Positions 44,108-53,479 of a stretch of DNA of 64,000 nucleotides are shown one piece after another; position 1 is the first letter of the stretch, and the number at the start of each line of letters is the position of its first letter. A model generated the notes under the pieces. It was given only the letters and a program-made list of their open reading frames with translations, had not been told where the DNA came from and made no database searches. Origin of the DNA: Taibaiella sp965229095 (GTDB lineage Bacteria > Bacteroidota > Bacteroidia > Chitinophagales > Chitinophagaceae). The stretch lies in NCBI GenBank assembly GCA_965229095.1, contig OZ245855.1:3410001-3474000 (forward strand), given 5' to 3'. The translations under genes were made by a program, and so were the position numbers.

Positions 44108-44914
44108 GTGCCCTTATCCAAGAAAATAATAACCGCCATCCTATTGGTATGTGCTGCCGGTATTGCCTTAGCGCAGGGACCGCTCAAAACCATCCCTACC
44201 GATCATGCCCGGTCCATCACTACCGACGAGCTGGGTAACGTGTACCTGGTACGGCAGGATAATGCCCTCATCCGCTACAACAGCGACGGCGACAGTACCG
44301 GGAATTTTCGCAGCATACAGAACGGCGACCTCGAATGGATCGATGCGTCCAATCCTTTGCGGATACTGCTCTATTACCCTTCCTTCTCCAAACTGATCCT
44401 CCTGGACAGGATGCTGACGGTCAAAAATGAGCTGGACCTGAAAAAGCTCAGCATCTTCAACGCACCGGCAGTAGGCATGTCGGCTGACGGCCGCATATGG
44501 GTTTATGATTTTGTGAATGCCCGGCTGAAAAAGATAGACGACCAGTTGAATGTGATCAATACCGGCAATGATATGCGCCAGGAATCGGGCACGGTACCCA
44601 AGCCTACAGCTTTGCTGGAACGGGATACCAAGGTGTACCTCTGCGATCCGGGCAACGGCATTTACACTTTCGACCGTTTTGCGAGCTACCTCAATACCCT
44701 CGAGATAAAGGGTGTAAAGCAACTACAGGCCTTCGGCCCGCAACTGATCTACCGCGACAACGACAGCCTTAAGTCGTATGATCTCAAAACCCTTTCGCTG
44801 AAAACGATCCCTTTACCGCCGCAACCGGATTTTATAAGCGCCCGTATCGAACGCAACCGGCTGTACCTATTGTTTAACGACAAGCTGGAGATCTACAAGA
44901 TGAATAATGAATAG
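44108..44914 (+). CDS. Secreted beta-propeller-like protein of unknown function
   Basis: Read from GTG 44108 (MPLSKKIITAILL), giving a signal peptide that ends near ALAQ; the open frame upstream is antisense to the SMR gene and not credible. The 268-aa product has repeated short motifs such as TTDELGNVYLVRQDNALIRY, SADGRIWVYDFVNARLKKID and RDTKVYLCDPGNGIYTFDRF, which read as blades of a small propeller (NHL/WD40-like). No catalytic motif. Located in periplasm or outer membrane; function unknown. Confidence 0.75.
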   Translation: MPLSKKIITAILLVCAAGIALAQGPLKTIPTDHARSITTDELGNVYLVRQDNALIRYNSDGDSTGNFRSIQNGDLEWIDASNPLRILLYYPSFSKLILLDRMLTVKNELDLKKLSIFNAPAVGMSADGRIWVYDFVNARLKKIDDQLNVINTGNDMRQESGTVPKPTALLERDTKVYLCDPGNGIYTFDRFASYLNTLEIKGVKQLQAFGPQLIYRDNDSLKSYDLKTLSLKTIPLPPQPDFISARIERNRLYLLFNDKLEIYKMNNE

Positions 44915-44990
44915 CTGCTGTGGGGCATATTGATATTTCTTATCCCTCATTCGCCATAATTTCCGCACCTTTGCGGCTCAATAAAGAGCT

Positions 44991-45338
44991 ATGAGTAAAC
45001 ATACGATCAATATCAATGTACATCTTGATCAGGAAAAGATGCCGGAACATATGGACTGGAGCGCTACCGGCAGCAATAGTGAAGATCCCCAGCCCGCCAA
45101 GGGCATGTTACTTTCCCTTTGGGACGGCAACGAAAAAACGGCCTTGCGCATCGACCTCTGGACCAAGAAAATGATGGTGGATGAAATGAACGATTTCTTT
45201 TTCCAGACTTTAATGACCATGGCCGATACTTATACCCGCGCTACCCGCAACGAAGAGCTGTCGGAAGAACTGAAGGCTTTTGCCAGGGATTTCAAAACCA
45301 AAGCAGATAAAAAGCTGCTGGAAGACGAACCGAAATAA
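44991..45338 (+). CDS. gldC: Gliding motility protein GldC
   Basis: A 115-aa cytoplasmic protein that matches GldC of Flavobacterium in length and in the core AKGMLLSLWDGNEKTALRID, LWTKKMMVDEMNDFFFQT and MADTYTRAT. GldC is needed for, or assists, gliding and the linked type 9 secretion machinery; it is also kept in non-gliding relatives and its biochemical action is unknown. No other gld genes are adjacent. A terminator follows at 45361. Confidence 0.9.
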   Translation: MSKHTININVHLDQEKMPEHMDWSATGSNSEDPQPAKGMLLSLWDGNEKTALRIDLWTKKMMVDEMNDFFFQTLMTMADTYTRATRNEELSEELKAFARDFKTKADKKLLEDEPK

Positions 45339-45360
45339 CTTAACTCGATTTAATACATGG

Positions 45361-45384
45361 AAGCCGGAATGTTCCGGCTTTTTT
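45361..45384 (+). terminator. Terminator of gldC
   Basis: An 8-9 bp GC-rich stem (AAGCCGGAA with TTCCGGCTT, 2-base loop) directly followed by a T-run, 23 bases after the gldC stop. Confidence 0.85.
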
Positions 45385-45465
45385 GGCAAAAGGCCATCAA
45401 CATGTGGGTTATTTCTTATATTGCATATCACCAATATAATCCGTTTTCCTAATCGCCGGTGATCC

Positions 45466-47778
45466 ATGAAAAAGAACCTTACCCTTATTGCTTTCTTATT
45501 ATACTGTTGTACCTGTTTTAGCCAGCAATATGATTACAACCAGGTTTGGGCTTTCGGCGACAGTGCCGGCATCAATTTCAACACCTCGCCTCCTTCCGCC
45601 ATTACCACCTCGATCCCGGGTTACGAAGGCGTAGCTTCAGTAAGCGATCAGGCCGGGCAATTGCTTTTTTATACAGAGGGCCGGTCAGTATGGAGCCGCA
45701 ACCATGTGCTGATGCCCAATGGTACCGGCCTCATGCCCAATGCACTGGCAGCCACGACTACCCAGCAGGCCGCCATCATTAATATTCCGGGTTCGGCCAG
45801 CCAGTATTATATCTTTTCCCTGAACGATAACAATGGCCAATTTCTTTATTACAGCCGCGTTGATATGAACCTGAATGGCGGCTTCGGCGATGTGATCGCG
45901 GGGCAAAAGGCCATTATGATCGACAGTTCGCTTACCGAGAAAATGACTGTGGTTCCAGGCAACAACTGCGACACCTGGCTACTGGTACGCTCCAGGGCCG
46001 GCGTGTATAAAGCTTATCATATTACGGCTTCGGGCTTTAACACAACGCCTGTGCTTTCGGCCGTAGGCAACAGTCCTAACAACGCTTACAGCTATGGCTA
46101 CCTGGTAGCATCCCGCAACCGGCTTAAGATAGCGGCAGGTGTATGGTATGGGGCCGAGCTTTGCGACTTTGATCCCAATACCGGCCTGGTCAGCAATCCC
46201 GTCCATCTGCCATCGGGGCCATCGAATACGGACTACTACGGCTTATGTTTTTCACCTGACGATTCCAAGCTTTACGGCATTTCCATAGGTGTAGGCGTCA
46301 ACCAGTTTGACCTGAGCCAGCCCACCACGGCAGCTATTATTGCTTCCCTTACGAACATCACCACGGATTTTGCCAGGGGCATCCGGCTAGCTTCCGATGG
46401 GAAGATATATTTCCCGCAGGAAGTAACAACGACCATGCGCTCCATAGAAGCACCCAATCTTGCCGGCGCCGCCTGCCAGTACAACAGCAATGCACTGCAA
46501 CTGGTCCCGGGTACCCTAAACATGATAGGCCTGCCCAATTATAACGCCATCGTTTACCGGGATTCCGTACGCACCCGTTATGTACGCCACCTTTGCGATG
46601 GTAGCGTACAATTGTCCCCCTTCAATTCCGGGATAGATTATCTCTGGGAAAACGGTACCACCAATCCCCAACGTACCGTAACCCTTCCCGGAACTTATGT
46701 GCTCCGCTATCACCTTATCTGCAGCTTTTTCTCCGATACCTTCCGTGTACTGCCCGAACCTGTTTTTCCCGTGATAAGCCAGGTAACGCCCAGTTGCACC
46801 GGGCAACAAACCGGGAAGATCGTACTGGGACAGCAGAACGGCGATACGACTACTTACCGCTATACCTGGTACGATAACGGCGGCAATATCCTGCAGCAAA
46901 ATATTTCGGCCAACGGCAGCCAGCTGTACCCGGCAACCAATGGCAATTACCAGGTACACATCAGCACAGCCGACGGCTGCGATACCATGATCAGCATAAC
47001 AGTGCCGGGCATAGCAGCACCGGTTGCCAACTTTGATGCAGGGCCAAAATTCTGCGCCGGGGAACCGATCCGTTTCGGCAATACAACCGGCGGGCCGGCA
47101 GATCAGTTTTACTGGGATTTTGGCGATCAGGGCCATAGTACCGTGATACACCCGGAACATACCTACGCTGTACCCGGCGATTATACGGTAATGCTGATTG
47201 CGGCCAACAGCTCCTGCAGCGATACGCTTTTCCGGGACCTTAGCATCTATAGCTTCGACCTGTCTTTAACTGTCGATAAACCTGTTGTCGATTTCAAGGA
47301 AAGTTTTACGTTACAGACTTCGGCACCGGAATCGTACAGCATCATATCATGGATGCCGCAATCCTTATTCCCGGACCAGCAGGCCCTGGCACAAACAAGA
47401 CAAGGAGACACTACCCTCACGTATATCGTTACCGGCCAATCCCTGGCGCACCAATGTACCGATACGGCCAGCCTCCTGGTGCTCGTCAACCCTTTTATCA
47501 ATTTTCCTTCTGCCTTTAGCCCCAATGGCGATGGGCTCAACGATTATTTCAGCCCGGTGGTATGGGGCAGCGACCCCGGCATTAAACGTTTCGCCGTGTA
47601 CGACCGTTGGGGAAAGAAGGTATGGTCGGCTACGGGGCAACAGGCTTTAAAGGGCTGGGACGGCAGCTATCCCGGCGGCGCTAAAGCAGACCTGGGCACT
47701 TACTACTGGTACCTGGAGCTGACGGTACCCTTCAGGGGCCAACACAAGTTTAAAGGCGATGTAACGCTGATGAAATAA
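45466..47778 (+). CDS. T9SS type B cargo protein with propeller and PKD domain
   Basis: A 770-aa secreted protein. Signal peptide (1-19), then a ~350-residue propeller-like region with repeated aromatic/Gly strands (YGLCFSPDDSKLYGISIG, RGIRLASDGKIYFPQ), linker modules, a PKD domain around 520-590 (FYWDFGDQGHSTVIHPEHTY) and a C-terminal gliding-motility-associated sorting domain (~675-770: NFPSAFSPNGDGLNDYF, YDRWGKKVW, GTYYWYLEL). That last domain directs export through the type 9 secretion system (type B sorting). It probably ends up on the surface or outside; substrate or function unknown. A perfect 22-bp hairpin follows. Confidence 0.9.
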   Translation: MKKNLTLIAFLLYCCTCFSQQYDYNQVWAFGDSAGINFNTSPPSAITTSIPGYEGVASVSDQAGQLLFYTEGRSVWSRNHVLMPNGTGLMPNALAATTTQQAAIINIPGSASQYYIFSLNDNNGQFLYYSRVDMNLNGGFGDVIAGQKAIMIDSSLTEKMTVVPGNNCDTWLLVRSRAGVYKAYHITASGFNTTPVLSAVGNSPNNAYSYGYLVASRNRLKIAAGVWYGAELCDFDPNTGLVSNPVHLPSGPSNTDYYGLCFSPDDSKLYGISIGVGVNQFDLSQPTTAAIIASLTNITTDFARGIRLASDGKIYFPQEVTTTMRSIEAPNLAGAACQYNSNALQLVPGTLNMIGLPNYNAIVYRDSVRTRYVRHLCDGSVQLSPFNSGIDYLWENGTTNPQRTVTLPGTYVLRYHLICSFFSDTFRVLPEPVFPVISQVTPSCTGQQTGKIVLGQQNGDTTTYRYTWYDNGGNILQQNISANGSQLYPATNGNYQVHISTADGCDTMISITVPGIAAPVANFDAGPKFCAGEPIRFGNTTGGPADQFYWDFGDQGHSTVIHPEHTYAVPGDYTVMLIAANSSCSDTLFRDLSIYSFDLSLTVDKPVVDFKESFTLQTSAPESYSIISWMPQSLFPDQQALAQTRQGDTTLTYIVTGQSLAHQCTDTASLLVLVNPFINFPSAFSPNGDGLNDYFSPVVWGSDPGIKRFAVYDRWGKKVWSATGQQALKGWDGSYPGGAKADLGTYYWYLELTVPFRGQHKFKGDVTLMK

Positions 47779-47790
47779 CAAAGACCCAAC

Positions 47791-47836
47791 AATTAAGAAG
47801 GCCCGCAACGACTTGTCGTTGCGGGCCTTCTTAATT
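47791..47836. terminator. Bidirectional terminator, perfect 22-bp stem
   Basis: Inverted repeat 47791-47812 with 47815-47836, only a 2-base loop, no mismatch, with A/T-rich ends and a GC-rich centre. It lies between the convergent stops at 47778 and 47849 and serves both genes. Confidence 0.9.
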
Positions 47837-47848
47837 GGTTATAGCAGG

Positions 47849-49102
47849 TTAAGCCAATGTGGCGCTTACCTGTGGTATTTCTTTGGGGTATAATTGTTTT
47901 TCCAGCTTTTCGCGTACTGCCGAGAAGGCATCCAGGGTTTCCTGGATATCCTGATCGGTGTGTACTGCCGTAGGGATCAAACGCAGAATGAGATGGCCTT
48001 TTGGGATAACGGGATACATCACCATAGAGCAGAAGATATGGTAATTCTCGCGCAGGTCCACCACCAATTGCGTGGCATCCGTTACACCGCTTTCCATATA
48101 CACCGGCGTAACGGGCGTATTGGTGGTGCCTATGTTGAAGCCACGTTCCCTTAAACCGTTCTGCAGCTTGTTTACATTCTCCCAAAGCTTGGCTTTCAGC
48201 TCAGGCCGGGTGCGGATCAGCTCCATACGTTTCAGGCCGCCCACTACCATGGTCATAGGCAGCGACTTTGCAAATATCTGCGAACGCATATTGTAGCGCA
48301 GGTAGTAGATAATATCTTTTGAGCCGCCGATAAAGCCGCCTATACCGGCCAGCGATTTGGCGAATGTGGAGAAGTAAAGGTCGATGCCTTCGGTGCAATG
48401 TTGCTCTTCTCCTATGCCGGCGCCTTTTTTTCCCATAGTACCAAAACCATGAGCATCGTCCACAAACAAGCGGAATTCGTATTTATCTTTAAGGTCAACG
48501 ATCTCTGCAATGCGGCCCTGGTTGCCGTTCATCCCAAACACGCCTTCGGTGATCACCAAGATGCCACCCGGAGTGCCTTCTACCAGTTTGGTAGCGCGTT
48601 CCAGTTGTTTGGCGCAATCTTCTATATCGTTATGGTTAAATTTAAAGCGTTTGCCCATATGCATACGCAGGCCGTCGATAATGCAAGCATGACTTTCGGC
48701 ATCGTATACCACTACATCGTGGCGGGAAAGCAGGGCATCGATGGCCGAGGACATACCCTGGTAGCCATAGTTCAGCAGCATTACCTCTTCTTTGCCGATA
48801 AAGTCGGCAAATTCCCGCTCCAGTTGATCGTGGTAATTGCTGTTACCGCTCATCATACGGGCGCCCATAGGATAGGCCAGTCCCCATTTTGCTGCGGCAT
48901 CGGCATCGGCTTTGCGTATTTCGGGATGGTTAGCCAGGCCCAGGTAATTGTTCAGGCTCCATACGATCTTTTCCTTACCCCGGAACATCATCCGGTTGCT
49001 GATCTCTCCTTCCAGCTTGGGGAAAGCGAAATATTCATGGGCTTGTTCTTTATACTGGCCAATAGGTCCTCCGTCCTTTTCAAATTTGGCAAAAATGTCC
49101 AT
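47849..49102 (-). CDS. PLP-dependent alpha-oxoamine synthase family enzyme (KBL/SPT-like)
   Basis: A 417-aa fold-type I aminotransferase-like enzyme. The PLP lysine is in STFAKSLAGIGGFIGG; VDDAHGFGTMG carries the Asp that contacts the pyridine nitrogen, and DAESHACIIDGLRMHMG the stacking His. This places it in the alpha-oxoamine synthase family (2-amino-3-ketobutyrate CoA ligase, 8-amino-7-oxononanoate synthase, serine palmitoyltransferase), which condense an amino acid with an acyl-CoA. The N-terminal 40 residues (IGQYKEQAHEYFAFPKLEGE) are longer than in BioF. Bacteroidota make sphingolipids, so a serine palmitoyltransferase-related role is possible but cannot be decided here. No partner biosynthetic genes are adjacent. 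Confidence 0.85.
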   Translation of the reverse strand: MDIFAKFEKDGGPIGQYKEQAHEYFAFPKLEGEISNRMMFRGKEKIVWSLNNYLGLANHPEIRKADADAAAKWGLAYPMGARMMSGNSNYHDQLEREFADFIGKEEVMLLNYGYQGMSSAIDALLSRHDVVVYDAESHACIIDGLRMHMGKRFKFNHNDIEDCAKQLERATKLVEGTPGGILVITEGVFGMNGNQGRIAEIVDLKDKYEFRLFVDDAHGFGTMGKKGAGIGEEQHCTEGIDLYFSTFAKSLAGIGGFIGGSKDIIYYLRYNMRSQIFAKSLPMTMVVGGLKRMELIRTRPELKAKLWENVNKLQNGLRERGFNIGTTNTPVTPVYMESGVTDATQLVVDLRENYHIFCSMVMYPVIPKGHLILRLIPTAVHTDQDIQETLDAFSAVREKLEKQLYPKEIPQVSATLA

Positions 49103-49216
49103 ACGCGATATTAGAAGTTTGATATTATGAGAAAAGGCTTCCGGTTCTATTCCGGAACCCGCGCAAAATTAATAAAATATAAACAGTTTGTCCTTTTTAG
49201 CCCTCCTTAGACGATT

Positions 49217-49657
49217 TTAACCGGCAGGGTTTAATTGTTCCCGTAAAATACCGGGCAGCGAGCATACCTTCCCCGCTTTGTAATCATAGCATACCATCCC
49301 ACTCTTGGCCAATGCTATTTCAATGGTATTATTTTCCCGGACTGTCGTAATTTTATAGAGAAAATCAAAAGACCGGGACCCGATTTCATCTGTAAACAAT
49401 TCCACTTGCAGTACGTCGCCAAAATAACCTTCATTCTTGTACGAAACCATAACATCGGCCATAATCATGCCACAGCCGCCTACTTCCAATTCGGTATAAC
49501 CCAATGTAGCCAGGAACTGCATACGGGTATCGTGCATGATCGCCAGAATTACATCATTTCCCATATGATTTCCATAATTTATATCTGTAATTCTTAACGG
49601 AATTTGGGTAATGAAAATAGGTTTTTTGAAAGGAAAATTTAATTTTACACGTGCCAT
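49217..49657 (-). CDS. Hotdog-fold acyl-CoA thioesterase family protein
   Basis: A 146-aa 4HBT-type hotdog protein: RITDINYGNHMGNDVILAIM places an Asp and His-Asn at the usual active-site position, followed by the strands VMVSYKNEGYFGDVLQVEL and KSGMVCYDYKAGKVC. Such proteins hydrolyse acyl-CoA thioesters; the substrate is unknown. Start codons of this gene and the divergent FAH-family gene are only 28 bases apart, so their promoters must overlap each other's 5' ends. Confidence 0.85.
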   Translation of the reverse strand: MARVKLNFPFKKPIFITQIPLRITDINYGNHMGNDVILAIMHDTRMQFLATLGYTELEVGGCGMIMADVMVSYKNEGYFGDVLQVELFTDEIGSRSFDFLYKITTVRENNTIEIALAKSGMVCYDYKAGKVCSLPGILREQLNPAG

Positions 49658-49685
49658 AAAAAGCTGAGTATAAAAACGTCAGACG

Positions 49686-50294
49686 ATGAAGATAATATGT
49701 ATCGGGCGAAATTACGCCGAACATGCGAAAGAACTGAATAATCCTTTGCCTACAGAACCTGTTATTTTTATGAAACCCAAGTCGGCACTGGCACGGCCGG
49801 GGTTACCCATTCACTATCCTGAATTTACAGATAACCTGCAATATGAATGTGAAGTAGTGCTGCGTGTGTGCAAAAACGGGCGGCAAATTCCCCAGAAATA
49901 TGCCCGTCAATATTTCGATCATTGGACGGTAGGGATCGACTTTACGGCAAGGGACCTGCAGAACCGTCTTAAAGAGCAGGGCTTGCCCTGGGAAATGGCC
50001 AAGGCATTTGACGATTCGGCTGTGGTGGGCGATTTTGTCCCTATAGACCACAATGCGCTCTACAGCTCTTCCTTCTCGCTGTCGCTTAACCATGAAACGG
50101 TACAACGCGGCCATACCTCGGATCTTATTTTCTCTTTTGAGAAACTGGTGAGCCATATCTCGAAGTTCTTCACCCTGCAGATCGGCGATCTTATTTTTAC
50201 AGGCACTCCCAAAGGCGTAGGGCCCGTACTGCCGTTCGATGTACTGGAAGGCTACCTGAACCATCAGAAAATGTTCCAGGTAGAGATGCGCTAA
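49686..50294 (+). CDS. Fumarylacetoacetate hydrolase family protein
   Basis: A 202-aa FAH-fold enzyme with the metal-site motif YECEVVLRV (Glu-x-Glu), GIDFTARDLQ and IFTGTPKGVGPV, and the N-terminal IICIGRNYAEHAKEL. Members cleave C-C bonds in acylpyruvates or decarboxylate oxaloacetate; length agrees with the small acylpyruvase/YcgM group. It is cytoplasmic, and the substrate cannot be set from sequence alone. Confidence 0.9.
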   Translation: MKIICIGRNYAEHAKELNNPLPTEPVIFMKPKSALARPGLPIHYPEFTDNLQYECEVVLRVCKNGRQIPQKYARQYFDHWTVGIDFTARDLQNRLKEQGLPWEMAKAFDDSAVVGDFVPIDHNALYSSSFSLSLNHETVQRGHTSDLIFSFEKLVSHISKFFTLQIGDLIFTGTPKGVGPVLPFDVLEGYLNHQKMFQVEMR

Positions 50295-50363
50295 GTACAG
50301 CCAACTCCCGCTAAAAGGGGGAACGATGTATCCGTTTTTTTTCAGTATTTTGTCCTACTGAAA

Positions 50364-53327
50364 ATGTTCCTGATGCCCCGCGACCGACAATTTTACCTTT
50401 TACCCGCTGCTGTCCTCCGCTTTTGTTGGTCCCTGCTGTTGCTGATCCTACCGGTTACCGGGTCGTTTGGTCAGAAATACAATTTCATCAACCTGAACGT
50501 GGAAAACGGCCTCGTACAATCGCAGGTCACTACTTTTTCCCAGGATAAGAACAATGAACTACTGATCGGCACCGTAGGCGGCCTGTCGGTATTCGACGGC
50601 ACCAATTTTGTAAACTACAACAAAAGCAAGGGCCTTTCCCAGAATTTTATCAATGCCCTGGGCTGCGACGATCGTCATAATATCTGGATTGCCACCAATA
50701 ACGGCCTCTCCAGGTTCGACGGCAAGCAATTCAGCACCTTTTATCCTTCTAAAATACCGGAAGAGAACCTGATCCGCCAACTGGAAACCGATGCTTATAA
50801 AAACGTATGGGCATTGGGTAAGAAAGGCAAGCTGTACCGTTTTGATGGCCATACCTTCCGGCTGGAAAAGGCAATCGATTCGGTAACCACGATCACGCTG
50901 GATAAGAGCGGTAATTTATGGGCGGCTTCCTACAATGATGGTATTTTTATTTTTAAGGGTAAGGAATGGCATAAAGAAATAGCCGTGGATGCTATGCCCG
51001 GCCTGGTACTTGCCAAGCTTACTTTTGGCCGGTACAGCGGTACTTTATATTGTTATGGCTCGCATGGCCTGCTTACGGTCGAAAATGGCAAATTCAAAAC
51101 ACCCGAGTGGGTAAAGAGTTTTCCGGGCAAGGGCTTCCTGATCGATATGCTGGAAGACAGCAAAGGCAATATCTGGCTTTCACTTGACGGCGGCGGCGCC
51201 TGGGTGTACAACAAAGAAACCTGGACCCAGTACCGGTATCTGAACGGACTAACGGACGACAATATCAATGCTTTTTTTGAAGATGCCGAAGGCAATGTCT
51301 GGATGGGTAGCAATGGTTCTGGTATCTTCCGGTACACCGGTAGTATTTTCACTTATTACGACAGGACCAGCGGCCTGCCCGGCCCCAGCGTGATGAGCAT
51401 AGCGCAGGGCCGGCAGGGGAATATCTTTCTCGCCAGCAATAGCTACGGCCTTTACCAGCTTAAAAACGGGGCGCCGGGCAAGGTGAATATGCCGGGGTAT
51501 AATTCGGGTATCAATTCCCTTGTTACCGATTCCATGGGAAGATTGTGGGTGGGCACCGAGCACCTGGGTCTCTGGTATTTTGATGGCAACGTTGCCAAAC
51601 GTTTCACGGCTTCCCTGGACAAGGGCCTTTTCGGCATCAATAATTTTTTCCGTGCGGGTGCTGTTATATGGATCGCTTCACCGGCGGGCCTGTTCCGGCT
51701 GGAAGGGGACAAACTGAGCCTGGAAAGCACTTTACCGACTGCCGCATATGCCCTCGGCGCCATTAACTCCGACTCCCTGCTGATCGGGACCATTAAAGGG
51801 GCTTATATCTATCGTACCGATATACACAAACTGCTACCGGAGCCTTTTGTGGCCAACTCCACTACCTTATGCTTTGAGAGCGACAGCAGGCGGATATATG
51901 TGGGGACGGATGACAAAGGTGTACTGATATGGGACAGGCAAACCGGCAAGTGGACCACGATCAACCAACGTGCGGGATTGACCTGCGATTATATCTACAG
52001 CTTGCTGCGCGACCGGAATGGGAATATCTGGGTAGGTACAGGCTGCGGTATCGATAAGATTACGTTTACCGAAAAGAGCTACCACATCCGGAGCTTCGGC
52101 AAATCCGATGGTTTGCTCGGGGTGGAAAGTAATGCCAACGCTTCTTTCGAGGACCGGGAAGGCTATCTCTGGTTTGGTACTACCAAAGGTGTTTTCCGTT
52201 ATAACCCTTATGTAACCTTCGCCGCCCAGCAGGCGCCCAAAATGGTATTGCAATCGGTAAAGTTATTTTCCAAAGACCTGCCTAAGGGTAAATACAGCGA
52301 TAGCGTTATTCCTTTTACCGGCTTGCCATGGAAGCCGGTATTGCCGCCCGGCCAGAATCACCTGAGCTTTACTTTTAAAGGCATTTACTTATCCAATCCA
52401 GAAAAGATACGGTACCGGTACCAGTTGGTAGGTATCGACAAAAGCTTTACAGAAACGGATCAGACAACGGTAGTGTACCCCAACCTGTCGCCAGGCGAAT
52501 ATCTTTTTAAAGTATGGGCATCGGATGCCGAAGGCAAATGGTACAGTAATGCGGTATCCTATCCTTTTATCATCAATGCTCCCTATTATACTACCTGGTA
52601 TTTCAGACTGGGGCTGGGATTTCTGTTGATCGGCCTGTTTATGGGCGGCGTGTATTACCGCAACCACCAGAAAGAGCTGCGCAGACAATGGGAAGAACGA
52701 CTGAGGGAAAAAGAACAGGCCCTGGTGCGGCAGAAGACAGCCGAGGATTTCCACGATGAGATCGGCAACAAGCTCACCCGTATCAACCTGCTGGCAACCA
52801 TCGCGGAAGGCAAGCTGCAGCAACCGGCTGCCGATGTAAGGCCGATACTGCAACAGATACAACAGAACGTGACCTCTTTGTACAATGGGGCCAAGGATAT
52901 TATCTGGTCGCTGCAACCGGACAGCGATTACCTGGATGAAATTGTTTTCCGTATCCGGCAAAATACTGCCGACCTGATCCAGGACACCGGCTTACAGTTT
53001 ACCTACGACGAAACGCCCGGTATCGGCACCCATATCAAGCTGCCCATCGATTACAGCCGCAACCTGATCATGATCTTTAAGGAGGCGGTGAACAACACAG
53101 TCAAACATGCACAGGCCCGGAGCATCAGCCTCAGTCTGAAAGAAGGCGAAGAAGGCACTATGGTATTAACCTTACAGGACGATGGCACTGGCTTTGACCC
53201 ACAGGCGACCGGGAAAGGCAATGGCCTGGCCAATATCAGCAACCGCGCCAACCGTATTGGCGCCCGGCTCGAATTTGACAGCCAACCCGGTACTGGAACT
53301 ACGCTTACACTTTATCTTAAAGTCTGA
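50364..53327 (+). CDS. Membrane sensor histidine kinase with two-component-regulator propellers
   Basis: A 987-aa protein. After a signal sequence (~1-36), residues ~45-640 contain repeated Reg_prop blades (NIWIATNNGLSRFDG, NVWMGSNGSGIFRYTG, NIWVGTGCGIDKI, YLWFGTTKGVFRYNP). These are followed by a Y_Y_Y domain (~655-745), one membrane helix (~750-770), a HisKA_3-type dimerisation helix with the phospho-acceptor His797 in EDFHDEIGNKLTR, and an HATPase_c domain (KEAVNNTVKHAQ; DDGTGFDPQ; GNGLANISNRANRIGA). It lacks the receiver and AraC domains of hybrid kinases such as those for glycan use. No response regulator is beside it, so it is an orphan kinase; signal unknown. Confidence 0.92.
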   Translation: MFLMPRDRQFYLLPAAVLRFCWSLLLLILPVTGSFGQKYNFINLNVENGLVQSQVTTFSQDKNNELLIGTVGGLSVFDGTNFVNYNKSKGLSQNFINALGCDDRHNIWIATNNGLSRFDGKQFSTFYPSKIPEENLIRQLETDAYKNVWALGKKGKLYRFDGHTFRLEKAIDSVTTITLDKSGNLWAASYNDGIFIFKGKEWHKEIAVDAMPGLVLAKLTFGRYSGTLYCYGSHGLLTVENGKFKTPEWVKSFPGKGFLIDMLEDSKGNIWLSLDGGGAWVYNKETWTQYRYLNGLTDDNINAFFEDAEGNVWMGSNGSGIFRYTGSIFTYYDRTSGLPGPSVMSIAQGRQGNIFLASNSYGLYQLKNGAPGKVNMPGYNSGINSLVTDSMGRLWVGTEHLGLWYFDGNVAKRFTASLDKGLFGINNFFRAGAVIWIASPAGLFRLEGDKLSLESTLPTAAYALGAINSDSLLIGTIKGAYIYRTDIHKLLPEPFVANSTTLCFESDSRRIYVGTDDKGVLIWDRQTGKWTTINQRAGLTCDYIYSLLRDRNGNIWVGTGCGIDKITFTEKSYHIRSFGKSDGLLGVESNANASFEDREGYLWFGTTKGVFRYNPYVTFAAQQAPKMVLQSVKLFSKDLPKGKYSDSVIPFTGLPWKPVLPPGQNHLSFTFKGIYLSNPEKIRYRYQLVGIDKSFTETDQTTVVYPNLSPGEYLFKVWASDAEGKWYSNAVSYPFIINAPYYTTWYFRLGLGFLLIGLFMGGVYYRNHQKELRRQWEERLREKEQALVRQKTAEDFHDEIGNKLTRINLLATIAEGKLQQPAADVRPILQQIQQNVTSLYNGAKDIIWSLQPDSDYLDEIVFRIRQNTADLIQDTGLQFTYDETPGIGTHIKLPIDYSRNLIMIFKEAVNNTVKHAQARSISLSLKEGEEGTMVLTLQDDGTGFDPQATGKGNGLANISNRANRIGARLEFDSQPGTGTTLTLYLKV

Positions 53328-53395
53328 TCACTTGAACAGTTTAGGGTTGGCTTAAACAAACGATATCCGTTTTTAGTTTTTACCGAGTAGTATTG

Positions 53396-53441
53396 TGGCG
53401 CCACGCTAACTTCCTGTAGTCAACGTAGCGCCACCTTTTTC
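53396..53441 (+). terminator. Probable terminator of the histidine kinase gene
   Basis: GTGGCGC (53396-53402) pairs with GCGCCAC (53429-53435) and is followed by CTTTTTCC. The loop is long (26 bases), so strength is uncertain. It is 69 bases after the kinase stop. Confidence 0.5.
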
Positions 53442-53479
53442 CTTTCGTCAAAGAAGCGGGAATCTACGATGAGGATTGC

